Source of the DNA: Candidatus Bipolaricaulota bacterium
GTDB lineage: Bacteria > Bipolaricaulota > Bipolaricaulia > RBG-16-55-9 > DRXL01
DNA length: 64,000 nucleotides
Reading direction: 5' to 3'
Assembly: GCA_938091745.1 (NCBI GenBank)
Contig: CALLJK010000009.1
Location: forward strand, 158,844-222,843
This document shows, piece after piece, positions 34,444 through 43,342 of this stretch; position 1 is the stretch's first letter; every line of letters starts with the position of its first letter. The notes under the pieces were generated by a model that did no database searches, had not been told where the DNA came from, and worked only from the letters and a program-made list of their open reading frames with translations. The position numbers were made by a program, and so were the translations under genes.

Positions 34444-35900
34444 TGACAAAGAAGATAGAAGAAGTGCGCCATCTCGGGGAGAAGAAGCGTTCCGTTGAGA
34501 AGGAGCAAGCTGTCTACGACCGCGATTACTCGCGCTATGCGTTCAGCTACCCCACGGACAAATATAAGTATGTGCTCAAGCCGGGGCTCTCCCGCGAGGT
34601 GGTCGAAGAGATCTCAGCTATTAAAAACGAACCCACATGGATGCGCGAGTTTCGCTTGCAAGCATATGAGATCTTTCTCAAGAAGCCCATGCCCACCTGG
34701 GGGGGCGACCTCTCGCAGATCAACTTTGACACCATTACGTACTACGCGACCCCAACAGACAAGAGCGCGCGCAGCTGGGACGACGTCCCTGAAGAAGTCA
34801 AGAAGACCTTTGATCGTTTGGGGATTCCCGAAGCCGAGAGAAAATTCTTAGCTGGTGTTGGGGCACAGTACGATAGCGAGGTGCTCTATCACTCGATTCG
34901 CGAAGACTTAGCGAAGAAGGGCGTCATATTTTTGAGCATGGACGATGGCCTGCGGGAGTACCCGGAGTTAGTGAGGGAGTACTTCGGCACAGTGGTTCCC
35001 CCAACGGACAACAAATTTGCCGCGCTCAATAGTGCTGTCTGGAGTGGGGGAAGCTTTATTTACGTGCCCAAGGGCGTGCAGGTCGAGATCCCGCTGCAAG
35101 CGTATTTCAGGATCAACGCCCCGCAGATGGGGCAATTTGAGAGAACACTGATCATCGCTGATGAAGGATCACGGGTCCACTATATAGAAGGCTGCACTGC
35201 GCCCATCTATTCGAAAGAGTCTCTGCACTCGGCTGTCGTCGAGCTGATCGCCAAGCGCGGGGCACATCTGCGATATACGACGCTCCAGAATTGGTCGAAC
35301 GACGTCTATAACTTAGTGACCAAGCGCGCGGTGGCCTATGAAGACGCGACAGTCGAGTGGGTCGACGCGAATATCGGTTCTCGCCTGACCATGAAGTATC
35401 CGTCGGTCTATATGTTGGGCCAGGGCGCACGAGCAGATATTCTCTCTGTAGCGTTTGCCGGCAAGGGCCAGCACCAAGACACCGGCGGCAAAGCCATTCA
35501 CGCCGCGCCGTATACGACCTCGACTATTGTGTCGAAGTCCGTGAGCAAGGACGGGGGACGCGCGACCTATCGAGGACACTTAGTGGTAGCCAAGGGCGCC
35601 CATCACGCCAAGTCCAACGTGCGCTGCGATGCCCTGATCCTAGACGAACGCTCGCGCTCCGATACCTATCCCTACATCGAGATCGACGAAGATCAAGTCA
35701 CCATCGGGCATGAAGCTACAGTTGGCAAGGTCGGCGATGACCAGATCTTTTATCTCATGAGCCGTGGGCTCTCAGAATCTGAAGCCCTCTCAATGATAGT
35801 GCTCGGCTTTATGGAGCCGTTTACGAAGACGCTGCCGATGGAGTACGCCATCGAATTCAATAGACTAATTCAGTTGGAGATGGAAGGCTCAGTAGGATAA
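34440..35900 (+). CDS. sufB: Fe-S cluster scaffold protein SufB
   Basis: 486 residues, the normal SufB length. Characteristic blocks are [68 protein letters not shown] and [19 protein letters not shown]. The Cys and Glu/His residues of the cluster site are in the beta-helix part. Two ATGs are adjacent (34440, 34443); AAGGTGAT favours the first. It forms a complex with SufC and SufD. Confidence 0.97.
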   Translation: MMTKKIEEVRHLGEKKRSVEKEQAVYDRDYSRYAFSYPTDKYKYVLKPGLSREVVEEISAIKNEPTWMREFRLQAYEIFLKKPMPTWGGDLSQINFDTITYYATPTDKSARSWDDVPEEVKKTFDRLGIPEAERKFLAGVGAQYDSEVLYHSIREDLAKKGVIFLSMDDGLREYPELVREYFGTVVPPTDNKFAALNSAVWSGGSFIYVPKGVQVEIPLQAYFRINAPQMGQFERTLIIADEGSRVHYIEGCTAPIYSKESLHSAVVELIAKRGAHLRYTTLQNWSNDVYNLVTKRAVAYEDATVEWVDANIGSRLTMKYPSVYMLGQGARADILSVAFAGKGQHQDTGGKAIHAAPYTTSTIVSKSVSKDGGRATYRGHLVVAKGAHHAKSNVRCDALILDERSRSDTYPYIEIDEDQVTIGHEATVGKVGDDQIFYLMSRGLSESEALSMIVLGFMEPFTKTLPMEYAIEFNRLIQLEMEGSVG

Positions 35901-35902
35901 AG

Positions 35903-36832
35903 ATGGTACGCATTGCCAAGTCTATTACAGAATTGATCGGTAACACGCCCTTGGTGCGGCTCAATCGGGTGACACAGGGGGCGTATGCAGAAGTCGTAGC
36001 TAAGTTAGAGTCATTTAATCCATTAAGCAGCGTGAAAGACCGTATCGGGGTAAGCATGATCGAGGATGCGGAGCGCAGAGGGGTGCTCACCAAAGATACG
36101 GTCATCATTGAGCCGACCAGCGGCAATACAGGGATCGCTTTAGCGTTTGTGTGTGCGGCCAAAGGGTATCGCTTAATTCTTACTATGCCGGATACTATGA
36201 GCATGGAGCGCCGTCAGCTCTTGAAAGCTTTAGGGGCAGAGCTTGTTCTGACCCCGGGGACGGAGGGGATGAGGGGCGCGATCAAGAAAGCTGAAGAACT
36301 GATGAAAAACTTCCCTAAGGCGTTCATGCCCCAGCAGTTCCGGAACCCTGCCAACCCCAAAATTCATCGCGAGACCACAGCCGAGGAGATCTGGCGGGAC
36401 ACTGATGGGAAGGTCGACATATTGGTCGCCGGGGTTGGAACGGGAGGAACGATCACGGGAGTAGCTGAAGTAATCAAGCAAAGGAAGCCCAGTTTCCGCG
36501 CAATCGCGGTGGAGCCCAAAGATTCCCCAGTGCTGTCTGGGGGCAAGCCCGGCCCCCATAAGATCCAAGGGATCGGTGCAGGGTTCGTGCCCGAAGTGCT
36601 TAGAACAGATCTCATCGACGAGATAATTCAAGTGACTCATGAAGACGCGGGGATGATGGCGCGCAGGCTCGCACGCGAAGAAGGGATATTCGTGGGGATA
36701 TCGTCAGGGGCAGCGGCCTGGGCGGCCATAGAAGTCGCCAAAAGACCTGAAAACAAGGGAAAACTGATCGTTGTTGTCCTGCCTGATACCGGCGAACGAT
36801 ACTTAAGCACTTGGCTCTTTCAAGAGGGATGA
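35903..36832 (+). CDS. cysK: Cysteine synthase (O-acetylserine sulfhydrylase)
   Basis: 309 residues of the PLP fold II family. [36 protein letters not shown] with the PLP Lys, [34 protein letters not shown] and [17 protein letters not shown] are all present. It makes cysteine from O-acetylserine and sulfide. It begins 2 bases after sufB and overlaps cysE by 4 bases, placing cysteine synthesis inside the suf operon. Confidence 0.96.
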   Translation: MVRIAKSITELIGNTPLVRLNRVTQGAYAEVVAKLESFNPLSSVKDRIGVSMIEDAERRGVLTKDTVIIEPTSGNTGIALAFVCAAKGYRLILTMPDTMSMERRQLLKALGAELVLTPGTEGMRGAIKKAEELMKNFPKAFMPQQFRNPANPKIHRETTAEEIWRDTDGKVDILVAGVGTGGTITGVAEVIKQRKPSFRAIAVEPKDSPVLSGGKPGPHKIQGIGAGFVPEVLRTDLIDEIIQVTHEDAGMMARRLAREEGIFVGISSGAAAWAAIEVAKRPENKGKLIVVVLPDTGERYLSTWLFQEG

Positions 36833-37545
36833 TGCTCCTGAGAACGCTCAGAGAAGATATACAGACTGTATTTGCGAAGGACCCGGCTGCCCGTAGTGTT
36901 GTAGAAGTTCTCTTTTGCTATCCGGGGTTGCACGCGCTATGGTTGCACCGCATAGCTCATTTCTTGTGGCAGCATCGGCTCTTCTTCTTAGCTCGCTTGC
37001 TCTCCCATATCAATCGGGCCTTAACCGGAATCGAGATTCATCCGGGGGCCAAGATCGGACGACGGTTCTTCATCGATCACGGCATGGGGGTTGTTATCGG
37101 GGAGACGGCTGAGATCGGCGATGACGTCTTGATCTATCAGGGAGTCGTCCTAGGAGGGACATCTCTGGAGAAGAAGAAGCGCCATCCAACAGTCGAGGAT
37201 AACGTGGTAATCGGCGCGGGAGCGATCTTACTCGGCCCGATTACTATAGGGCGAGGAGCCCTCATCGGGGCTGGTTCTGTCGTTATTAAATCTGTCCCTC
37301 CAGGAGCTACCGTCGTGGGCGTCCCCGGCAGAGTCATAACAGAAGAAGGAAAGCGCCCGATAGCCCCATTGGAACATGGGAAGCTTCCTGATCCTATAGC
37401 TGAGGCGATCAGAGCGATCTGGGACCGGCAAGGGCGATTAGAAGATAGATTACACTGTATAGAAAAGACCATAGGTCTTGTTAGTTCCGATGGGCAAAAG
37501 CGTGAGGAAGCCGCGGAACTCTTCACTCAGGGAGATGGGATCTAG
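36829..37545 (+). CDS. cysE: Serine O-acetyltransferase
   Basis: 238 residues. The N-terminal helical part ([41 protein letters not shown]) is followed by the left-handed beta-helix of hexapeptide repeats: [44 protein letters not shown], with the catalytic His in DHGMG. It makes O-acetylserine for CysK; the two enzymes usually form a complex. ATGATG at 36829-36834 gives two possible starts, the first overlapping the cysK stop. Confidence 0.95.
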   Translation: MMLLRTLREDIQTVFAKDPAARSVVEVLFCYPGLHALWLHRIAHFLWQHRLFFLARLLSHINRALTGIEIHPGAKIGRRFFIDHGMGVVIGETAEIGDDVLIYQGVVLGGTSLEKKKRHPTVEDNVVIGAGAILLGPITIGRGALIGAGSVVIKSVPPGATVVGVPGRVITEEGKRPIAPLEHGKLPDPIAEAIRAIWDRQGRLEDRLHCIEKTIGLVSSDGQKREEAAELFTQGDGI

Positions 37546-37591
37546 CGATGAGGTCATTGACAACCCGAAGCTCAGGTGGTAAAATACTATC

Positions 37592-37653
37592 GACCCCTCT
37601 CCCCTCCTTAAATGCCCAACCCCCCTCCTCCGCCCTGGAGAGGGGGGTCTTTT
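37592..37653 (+). repeat. Palindromic repeat-derived hairpin between cysE and sufD
   Basis: GACCCCTCTCC (37592-37602) can pair with GGAGAGGGGGGTC (37637-37649), followed by TTTT (37650-37653). The arms resemble the inner arms of the palindromic repeat found elsewhere in the window. It could act as a weak terminator or processing site inside the suf operon. No promoter is evident between it and sufD. Confidence 0.55.
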
Positions 37654-37663
37654 AGAGACGACT

Positions 37664-38938
37664 ATGAGAACACTGTTATCTCTTTCGGTAGACCAAATAA
37701 TCAAGCAAAGTTCGGAGCGGCGCGAGCCCGATTGGCTTGTGCGGAAGCGCGTGGAGGCGTTAGCAGCTTTGCAGAAGTTGCCCATGCCAGAGTCGCGCTA
37801 TACGAAGATTCGCGAGCTCGATCTCGATGCTTTTGATTTTGCAAAGCAAAACGCTCATGGAGCTCGCGTGAGCGAATTCGCGACTGAGCGCGAGGCCGTG
37901 CACATCCAAATTGACGCAAAAGTCCTCACAACGCAAGTGCCGGAGCCGCTGAGCAATAAGATTATCTTCTGCGATATGGCGACGGCGGTGCGCGAGCACC
38001 CTGAGCTTCTCCAGAAGTATCTCTTTGGAATCATCTCGCCCCAAGAAGACAAGATGACCGCGCTCGTTGGAGCGTTGGCTCAGAACGGGATTTTTATTTA
38101 CATCCCTAAAGAGACAGTTCTCGAAGAGCCCTTGCGATTGGTCTATCTCTTGGACGAGCCATCGGTAGCGGCCTTGGCCCATCAAGTGATCGTCGTAGAG
38201 TCAGGGAGCTTGGTGACCGTGCTCGAAGAAGCTTACGCTAAGCATCCTCAAGAGATAGGGCCTCATCTGCACGGAGCGATCACGGAAGTTTATCTGGGCG
38301 ATGGGGCGCAGATGAAGTTTGGGGCGCTGCAAAATTGGAACGAAGGGACGTTCAGTTTTGTGCGGCGTCGGGCGCATGTGGAGCGCGACGCCAAGCTCCA
38401 CTGGACGATAGGATGGTTAGGTGGGCGCTTGACCATGAGCCATGTGGAGAGTAGACTAGTAGGCCCAGGAGCGGAGATGGAAGATATCCAAGTGCTTTTC
38501 GGACGCCACAAGCAGCACTTTGATCTGACGAGCTCGTTGCGCAACATGGCTCCGCACGTCAAGGGAGAGATTCACATGAAGGGCGTCATGAAGGATCAAG
38601 CTCGTGCTGTCATGTACGGATTTATTAGAGTCGATCCCGTCGCGCAGCAGTCGAATTCGTATCAGTTAGCTCAAGGGCTTCTGCTCAATGATGGTGCGCA
38701 CTGCGACGCTATTCCCGGACTGGAGATCGAAGCCAACGACGTGCGCGCCACCCATGGCGCTTCGATCGGGCCCATTGATGAAGAACAGATTTTCTATCTG
38801 ATGAGCCGGGGCTTCGATCGCGAACAGGCCAAGCGCACTATCGTCGAGGGCTTTTTGACGCCCACGCTCGAGCAGATCCCTATCGCTGGGGTGCGTGAGC
38901 GCTTCCACGCGTTCATCGAGCAAAAATGGAATGAGTAG
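37664..38938 (+). CDS. sufD: Fe-S cluster assembly protein SufD
   Basis: 424 residues, related to SufB in the C-terminal beta-helix: [78 protein letters not shown], ending FLTPTLEQIPI. The His in THGAS is the conserved SufD residue of the cluster site. The 118 bases upstream hold only the hairpin repeat; Shine-Dalgarno is poor. It ends 2 bases before sufU. Confidence 0.96.
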   Translation: MRTLLSLSVDQIIKQSSERREPDWLVRKRVEALAALQKLPMPESRYTKIRELDLDAFDFAKQNAHGARVSEFATEREAVHIQIDAKVLTTQVPEPLSNKIIFCDMATAVREHPELLQKYLFGIISPQEDKMTALVGALAQNGIFIYIPKETVLEEPLRLVYLLDEPSVAALAHQVIVVESGSLVTVLEEAYAKHPQEIGPHLHGAITEVYLGDGAQMKFGALQNWNEGTFSFVRRRAHVERDAKLHWTIGWLGGRLTMSHVESRLVGPGAEMEDIQVLFGRHKQHFDLTSSLRNMAPHVKGEIHMKGVMKDQARAVMYGFIRVDPVAQQSNSYQLAQGLLLNDGAHCDAIPGLEIEANDVRATHGASIGPIDEEQIFYLMSRGFDREQAKRTIVEGFLTPTLEQIPIAGVRERFHAFIEQKWNE

Positions 38939-38940
38939 CT

Positions 38941-39360
38941 ATGACTGTCTCGGCTGATTTAGATTTTATCATCGAGCACTATAAGAACCCGCAGAACTTC
39001 GGACACTTGGAAAACCCTGATATCGTCCATGAAGAGGGCAACCCCAGCTGCGGGGACCAGATTCGCATTGAGCTCAAGCTCGATAATAATAGAATCACGG
39101 ATGTGCGCTTCAGCGGCAAGGGTTGCGCGATCTCCCAAGCCGCAGCGTCGATCTTAACTGAAGAGATCAAGGGCAAGACGCTCGACGAAGTGAAACAGTT
39201 CGATAAACAAAAGATGCTCGATCTGTTGGGGATCGAGGTGAGCGCGATGCGCATTAAGTGCGCGCTCTTGGCGCTCAAAGTTATTAAAGCTGGGGTGTAC
39301 GGGATGAAGAACTGGGGAGAAGAAGATGAGCAAGAAGGTCCGGATAGCAAGGGTGGATGA
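38941..39360 (+). CDS. sufU: SufU/NifU-like Fe-S assembly protein
   Basis: 139 residues of the IscU-like SufU family. Zinc or cluster Cys are in NPSCGDQIRIEL, SGKGCAISQAAASILTEE and RIKCALLALKVIK; the SufU-type insertion between the second and third Cys is visible (IKGKTLDEVKQF region). SufU passes sulfur from SufS to SufB, using zinc. Its 3' end overlaps the Rieske protein gene by 35 bases in another frame. Confidence 0.95.
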   Translation: MTVSADLDFIIEHYKNPQNFGHLENPDIVHEEGNPSCGDQIRIELKLDNNRITDVRFSGKGCAISQAAASILTEEIKGKTLDEVKQFDKQKMLDLLGIEVSAMRIKCALLALKVIKAGVYGMKNWGEEDEQEGPDSKGG

Positions 39361-39637
39361 ACTTGCCCCTGGGCAGTACAGGAGCATCGAGATCGAAGGT
39401 GAGCGCATTGCGCTCTTCAACATTGACGGCAAGTTCTACGCCCTCAAGGATATGTGCACGCATGACGGGGGCGTCTTGACAGGGGGCACATTGCAAGGGT
39501 ATACCGTCGAGTGTCCTCGGCATGGCGCGCGGTTTGACGTGCGCACAGGAGCAGTCGTACGTTTACCAGCCTATGTCGGCGTGAAGACATACCCGGTATC
39601 TATCGAAGACAACGCGATCTTCGTCATTGTAGACTAA
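39326..39637 (+). CDS. Rieske-type [2Fe-2S] ferredoxin
   Basis: 103 residues. Cluster ligands are CTHDGG and CPRHGARFD (Cys-x-His ... Cys-x-x-His), with the flanking YALKDMCTH and FDVRTGAVV. It is the short soluble form related to dioxygenase ferredoxins and NirD. It overlaps the end of sufU and lies 12 bases before sufS, a common place for such ferredoxins in SUF operons, where they may supply electrons. The partner is not shown. Confidence 0.93.
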   Translation: MSKKVRIARVDELAPGQYRSIEIEGERIALFNIDGKFYALKDMCTHDGGVLTGGTLQGYTVECPRHGARFDVRTGAVVRLPAYVGVKTYPVSIEDNAIFVIVD

Positions 39638-39649
39638 GAAGGTGACAGC

Positions 39650-40900
39650 ATGGCTGCCCAGCCCGATGCGTGTAAGACACTCGACCCGCGCGTTCTGCGC
39701 CGCGATTTTCCGATCTTCACTCGTACTGTTCATGAGAAGCCCCTAATCTATCTCGATAACGCTGCGACCAGCCAGCGCCCTCAAGTCGTCATCGACGCGA
39801 TCACAGATTATTACCGAAGATATAACGCCAATGTCCATCGTGCGGTGCACACGCTCTCGCACGAAGCTTCTGTGGCTTACGAAGAAGCCCACAAGAAAGC
39901 TGCTCGGTTTGTGAACGCGCGTTCCTGGCGCGAGATCGTCTTTACCAGAAATGCGACCGAAGCGATCAATCTCGTCGCGTATGCGTGGGGCCTGTACAAT
40001 CTGCAGCCGGGCGACGAAGTCTTAGTAACTATTATGGAGCATCATTCGAACTTGGTGCCATGGCAGATGCTCCGAGAACTTAAAAAGATTCAGCTCACAT
40101 TCTTAGATGTCACGGACGAAGGCCGACTCAACTTGGCCGAGCTGCCCAAGCTTTTAACCAGGCGAACGAAACTCGTTGGGATCATCTACGCCAGCAACGT
40201 CTTGGGGACGATCAACCCTGTGGGAGAGATCATCGAAGAAGCCAAGCGGGTTGGAGCCGTAACGGTCATAGACGCGGCACAAGCCGCGCCCCATATCCCC
40301 ATAGATGTCCAAGCGCTCAACTGTGATTTCTTAGCTGTCTCGGGGCATAAGATGCTCGGCCCAACGGGGATTGGGTTTCTCTACGGGCGCAGAGAATTAT
40401 TAGAAGCCATGCACCCGTTCTTGCACGGCGGCGACATGATCTCGACGGTGACGACAGAGAGCGTGACGTTCAACGATCTGCCGTGGAAATTTGAAGCAGG
40501 CACGCCCAACATCGCTGGAGGAATTGGCCTTGGCGCAGCGATTGAGTATCTTGCAGCGCTAGGGTTAGAGAATGTCTATGCGCACGAGCAGAAGCTCTTA
40601 GAATATGCGCTTGATAAGCTCTTGCAGATCGATGGGCTGGAGATTTACGGGCCAAAAGATATACAAGATCGTCTCGCGGTGATCTCGTTCAATCTCCAGG
40701 GCGTGCACCCTCACGACGTAGCGGGGATCTTGGACGAAGCGGGGATCGCTATACGCAGCGGGCACCACTGCGCGCAGCCATTGATGAAGAGACTAGGGAT
40801 GGACAACACTGCTCGCGCGAGCTTCTATATCTATAATTCTGAAGACGACGTAGATGCGCTCGTAGACGCGCTTAAGACAGCGCAGAAGCTCTTTACTTAG
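39650..40900 (+). CDS. sufS: Cysteine desulfurase SufS
   Basis: 416 residues, PLP-dependent class V. IYLDNAATSQRPQVVIDAI, TRNATEAINLVAYAWG, VIDAAQAAPHIPIDVQAL, AVSGHKMLGPTGIGFLYGR with the PLP Lys, and RSGHHCAQPLMKRLG with the active Cys in the group II (SufS) context. It releases sulfur from cysteine for SufU. GAAGGTGACAGC precedes the ATG. Last gene of the suf unit; its end overlaps the convergent aminopeptidase by 4 bases. Confidence 0.97.
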   Translation: MAAQPDACKTLDPRVLRRDFPIFTRTVHEKPLIYLDNAATSQRPQVVIDAITDYYRRYNANVHRAVHTLSHEASVAYEEAHKKAARFVNARSWREIVFTRNATEAINLVAYAWGLYNLQPGDEVLVTIMEHHSNLVPWQMLRELKKIQLTFLDVTDEGRLNLAELPKLLTRRTKLVGIIYASNVLGTINPVGEIIEEAKRVGAVTVIDAAQAAPHIPIDVQALNCDFLAVSGHKMLGPTGIGFLYGRRELLEAMHPFLHGGDMISTVTTESVTFNDLPWKFEAGTPNIAGGIGLGAAIEYLAALGLENVYAHEQKLLEYALDKLLQIDGLEIYGPKDIQDRLAVISFNLQGVHPHDVAGILDEAGIAIRSGHHCAQPLMKRLGMDNTARASFYIYNSEDDVDALVDALKTAQKLFT

Positions 40901-41964
40901 CTGAGTAGCTCCCGACACTCGCGTACAAAGCCTACCGTTAGTTTCACGGTGTTCTCGAAGTCGTCGAGTCTTAATAAACTGAACTGCGAGTGAATATAGC
41001 GGCAGGGCACTGCCAGCACACCAGCTAAGATGCCTCCACGCGTCGTGTGGATCGCTCCAGCGTCGGTGCCGCCATAGATGGGCAATTTATACTGATACGC
41101 GATCTTGAGCTTTTCGGCAATCTTTTCGAGTGCTTCCACAACACGACGACTTACGACAAGAGAGTTATCAGCGATAGTGATCGCTGGGCCTTTGCCCAAC
41201 GCTGTAGGCTGGCGTGCCGGAGGGACGCCGGGAACATCAGCGCTGATTGTCCCTTCCAGAGCGAGCGCGACGTTGGGATTGATACTGTACGCCGCAGCAC
41301 GTGCGCCGCGCAGCCCTGTCTCTTCGCCGATAGCGAAATTGCAAACCAGCGTCAGATTTAAGTCTTCTTTTTGAAGCTCTTCTAGCGTGCGAATTACTAC
41401 AGCACACCCGGCACGGTCATCGAACGCTTTGCCCCCGACTAAGTTTTCGTTCAGCTGCTCAAAGGGATAGTACGGCACAGCGGGATCGCCGATGCGAATC
41501 CCCATCTTCTGGACTTCTTCGGCAGAAGAGGCCCCAACGTCAATGAAGAGATCTTCGAGCTTGAAGGGCTTTTCACGATCTTCGGGCTTGAGCACATGGG
41601 GTGGGACGCTGCCGATGACCCCCGTAATGAGCTTTCCCGTGCGCGTGCGGATCTTGACGACCTGCGCTGGTAATATGCGAAGATCCCAGCCACCAAGGGT
41701 GGCGAAGCGCAGAAAGCCCTTCTCTTCAATATAGCTAACAATCAAGCCGACCTCGTCCATGTGCGCGTCGAGCATGAGCGTAAAATCAGATTTGCCCTTA
41801 CGAGTGACGATGAGATTGCCCAACGGATCGACGCGTATCTCGTCAACAAGAGGCTTGACAAACTGGGTGATCACATTGCGAATATCGTCCTCAAAGCCGG
41901 AGACCCCAAATGCTGTGGAGAGCTGTGCGAGTAACTGAATGCTGTTTGAGTAATTCTTCGCCAT
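40897..41964 (-). CDS. M42 family metallo-aminopeptidase
   Basis: 355 residues. Metal-site blocks of family M42 are LMLDAHMDEVGLIVSYIEEKGFLRF, KAFDDRAGCAVVIRTLEEL, NFAIGEETGLRGARAAAYSINP and YGGTDAGAIHTTRGGI, with later VPCRYIHSQFSLLRLDDFENTVKL. These form dodecameric tetrahedral peptidases (TET-like) or cellulase-associated proteins, removing N-terminal residues from peptides in the cytosol. A TATAAT box 7 bases before ATG 41964 and no Shine-Dalgarno point to a leaderless mRNA. Confidence 0.93.
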   Translation of the reverse strand: MAKNYSNSIQLLAQLSTAFGVSGFEDDIRNVITQFVKPLVDEIRVDPLGNLIVTRKGKSDFTLMLDAHMDEVGLIVSYIEEKGFLRFATLGGWDLRILPAQVVKIRTRTGKLITGVIGSVPPHVLKPEDREKPFKLEDLFIDVGASSAEEVQKMGIRIGDPAVPYYPFEQLNENLVGGKAFDDRAGCAVVIRTLEELQKEDLNLTLVCNFAIGEETGLRGARAAAYSINPNVALALEGTISADVPGVPPARQPTALGKGPAITIADNSLVVSRRVVEALEKIAEKLKIAYQYKLPIYGGTDAGAIHTTRGGILAGVLAVPCRYIHSQFSLLRLDDFENTVKLTVGFVRECRELLS

Positions 41965-41971
41965 AGTGGCG

Positions 41972-41977
41972 ATTATA
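41972..41977 (-). promoter_or_regulatory. -10 box of leaderless M42 peptidase transcript
   Basis: TATAAT on the minus strand, 7 bases before ATG 41964, in the 33-base gap after fabF. Confidence 0.4.
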
Positions 41978-41997
41978 AATGATACCAGCAGTGGGAA

Positions 41998-43242
41998 TCA
42001 AATCTTGCGTAGAACGATCGCTGAGTTATGGCCGCCAAAGCCCAGCGAATTCGAGAGAGCGATCTCAACTTTCGCTGGACGGGCCTTGTGGGGAACATAA
42101 TCTAAATCACATTCGGGATCTGGGTTATCTAAATTAATCGTAGGGGGCAGAAGCCCGCGGTCGAGAGCCATCAACGTTGCTATAGCTTCTGCTGCCCCTG
42201 CAGCTCCGAGCAGATGCCCAATCTGTGATTTCGTTGAGCTGACGGCAAGCCTATACGCATGCGCACCGAAGAGTCTTTTAATCGCGCGTGTCTCGCTGAT
42301 ATCCCCCAAAGGGGTTGCTGTTCCGTGCGCGTTGATGTAGTCGACTTCGTCAGGACGAACGCCCGCGCGCTCCAGCGCCATCAGCATCGCTCTGTATGCT
42401 CCCTCGCCGTGCTCATCTGGCGCAGTGATGTGCCCAGCGTCAGCGCTCATTCCCAAGCTTGCCAGCTCCGCGTAGATATGGGCTCCACGAGCGCGGGCGT
42501 GCTCGAAGCTCTCTAAGATTAAAATTCCCGCGCCCTCACCCACGACAAATCCATCACGGTCTCGATCAAACGGGCGCGAAGCTCGTGTGGGTTCGTCATT
42601 TCTGCGCGAGAGCGCCCCCATCTGATCAAACCCAGCAAATGTCAACGGATGCAAGACGGATTCCGTCCCGCCACAGATCATTACGTCGGCGTAGCCGTAG
42701 CGGATCGCGTCAGCCGCAAGACCAAGAGCATGATTCGAGCTAGCGCACGCCGAAACCGTTCCATAATTGGGTCCTCGTAAGCCCCATTCAATAGAGATCT
42801 CACCCGCGACAGCGTTGGGCATGAACATGGGGACGAAGAACGGGCTCACTCTGCCAGGCCCGCGCTGTAAGAAGATATCGTAATTCTCTGTGAGCGCTTC
42901 GATGTTGCCAATTCCCGTCCCGATGACGACCCCAACGCGATCCCGATCTTCTTGAGTGAGATCAAGGTGCCCATCTTCCAGGGCGAGTTTCGTAGCGGCC
43001 AGGGCGAGCTGAGAAGCGCGTCCTAGCCGGCGCGCTCGTTTCTTTTCTATAAACTGTAGGGGATCGAACTCCCGAATGTATGCGCCAATCTTGACAGGGA
43101 TATCCGTGAGATCAATCACATCGTCTATACGGCTAACCCCGCTTTTGCCCCTCGCCAACCCTTCCCAAAAAGCTTCTTTGCCAATTCCAAGGGGAGTGAC
43201 AGCCCCAATTCCCGTGATGACGACGCGTTTGGGTGCGCTCAT
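41998..43242 (-). CDS. fabF: 3-oxoacyl-ACP synthase II
   Basis: 414 residues. The thiolase-fold condensing enzyme has GTVSACASSNHALGLAADAI with the active Cys, INAHGTATPLGDISETRAI and SSTKSQIGHLLGAAGAAEAI with the two active His residues, and LSNSLGFGGHNSAIVLRK at the end. It elongates fatty acids. No other fab genes are nearby. The gene is divergent from valS and shares the promoter region with it. Confidence 0.95.
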   Translation of the reverse strand: MSAPKRVVITGIGAVTPLGIGKEAFWEGLARGKSGVSRIDDVIDLTDIPVKIGAYIREFDPLQFIEKKRARRLGRASQLALAATKLALEDGHLDLTQEDRDRVGVVIGTGIGNIEALTENYDIFLQRGPGRVSPFFVPMFMPNAVAGEISIEWGLRGPNYGTVSACASSNHALGLAADAIRYGYADVMICGGTESVLHPLTFAGFDQMGALSRRNDEPTRASRPFDRDRDGFVVGEGAGILILESFEHARARGAHIYAELASLGMSADAGHITAPDEHGEGAYRAMLMALERAGVRPDEVDYINAHGTATPLGDISETRAIKRLFGAHAYRLAVSSTKSQIGHLLGAAGAAEAIATLMALDRGLLPPTINLDNPDPECDLDYVPHKARPAKVEIALSNSLGFGGHNSAIVLRKI

Positions 43243-43258
43243 AAATTTCAGTTATAAT
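43229..43258 (+). promoter_or_regulatory. valS-folC-cdsA promoter
   Basis: TTGGGT (43229-43234), 18 bases, TATAAT (43253-43258), about 85 bases before the valS ATG. It overlaps the fabF promoter on the other strand. Confidence 0.4.
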
Positions 43259-43282
43259 ACCCCATAAGCTCTCACGGAGCAA
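43254..43282 (-). promoter_or_regulatory. fabF promoter
   Basis: On the minus strand TTGCTC (43282-43277), 17 bases, TATTAT (43259-43254), with a short leader before ATG 43242. The -35 lies in the left arm of the valS leader hairpin. Confidence 0.45.
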
Positions 43283-43295
43283 GCTCTCTTGCTCC
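43276..43295 (+). promoter_or_regulatory. Hairpin in the valS leader
   Basis: Perfect arms GGAGCAAG (43276-43283) and CTTGCTCC (43288-43295) with a CTCT loop, 47 bases before the valS ATG. The leader is too short for a T-box and no T-box consensus is seen. Confidence 0.45.
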
Positions 43296-43342
43296 TCTAC
43301 CAACAGTTTGCTATTCTTTGTGGACGAGGAGGAGCTGGTGGC

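Noticed and set aside
43289-43342. 18-residue N-terminal extension of valS
   Set aside because: The extension runs through the leader hairpin; ATG 43343 has GAGGAGG upstream and starts with the usual ValS N-terminus.
43259-43342. T-box riboswitch before valS
   Set aside because: The leader is under 90 bases and has no T-box consensus or antiterminator; only a small hairpin is seen.
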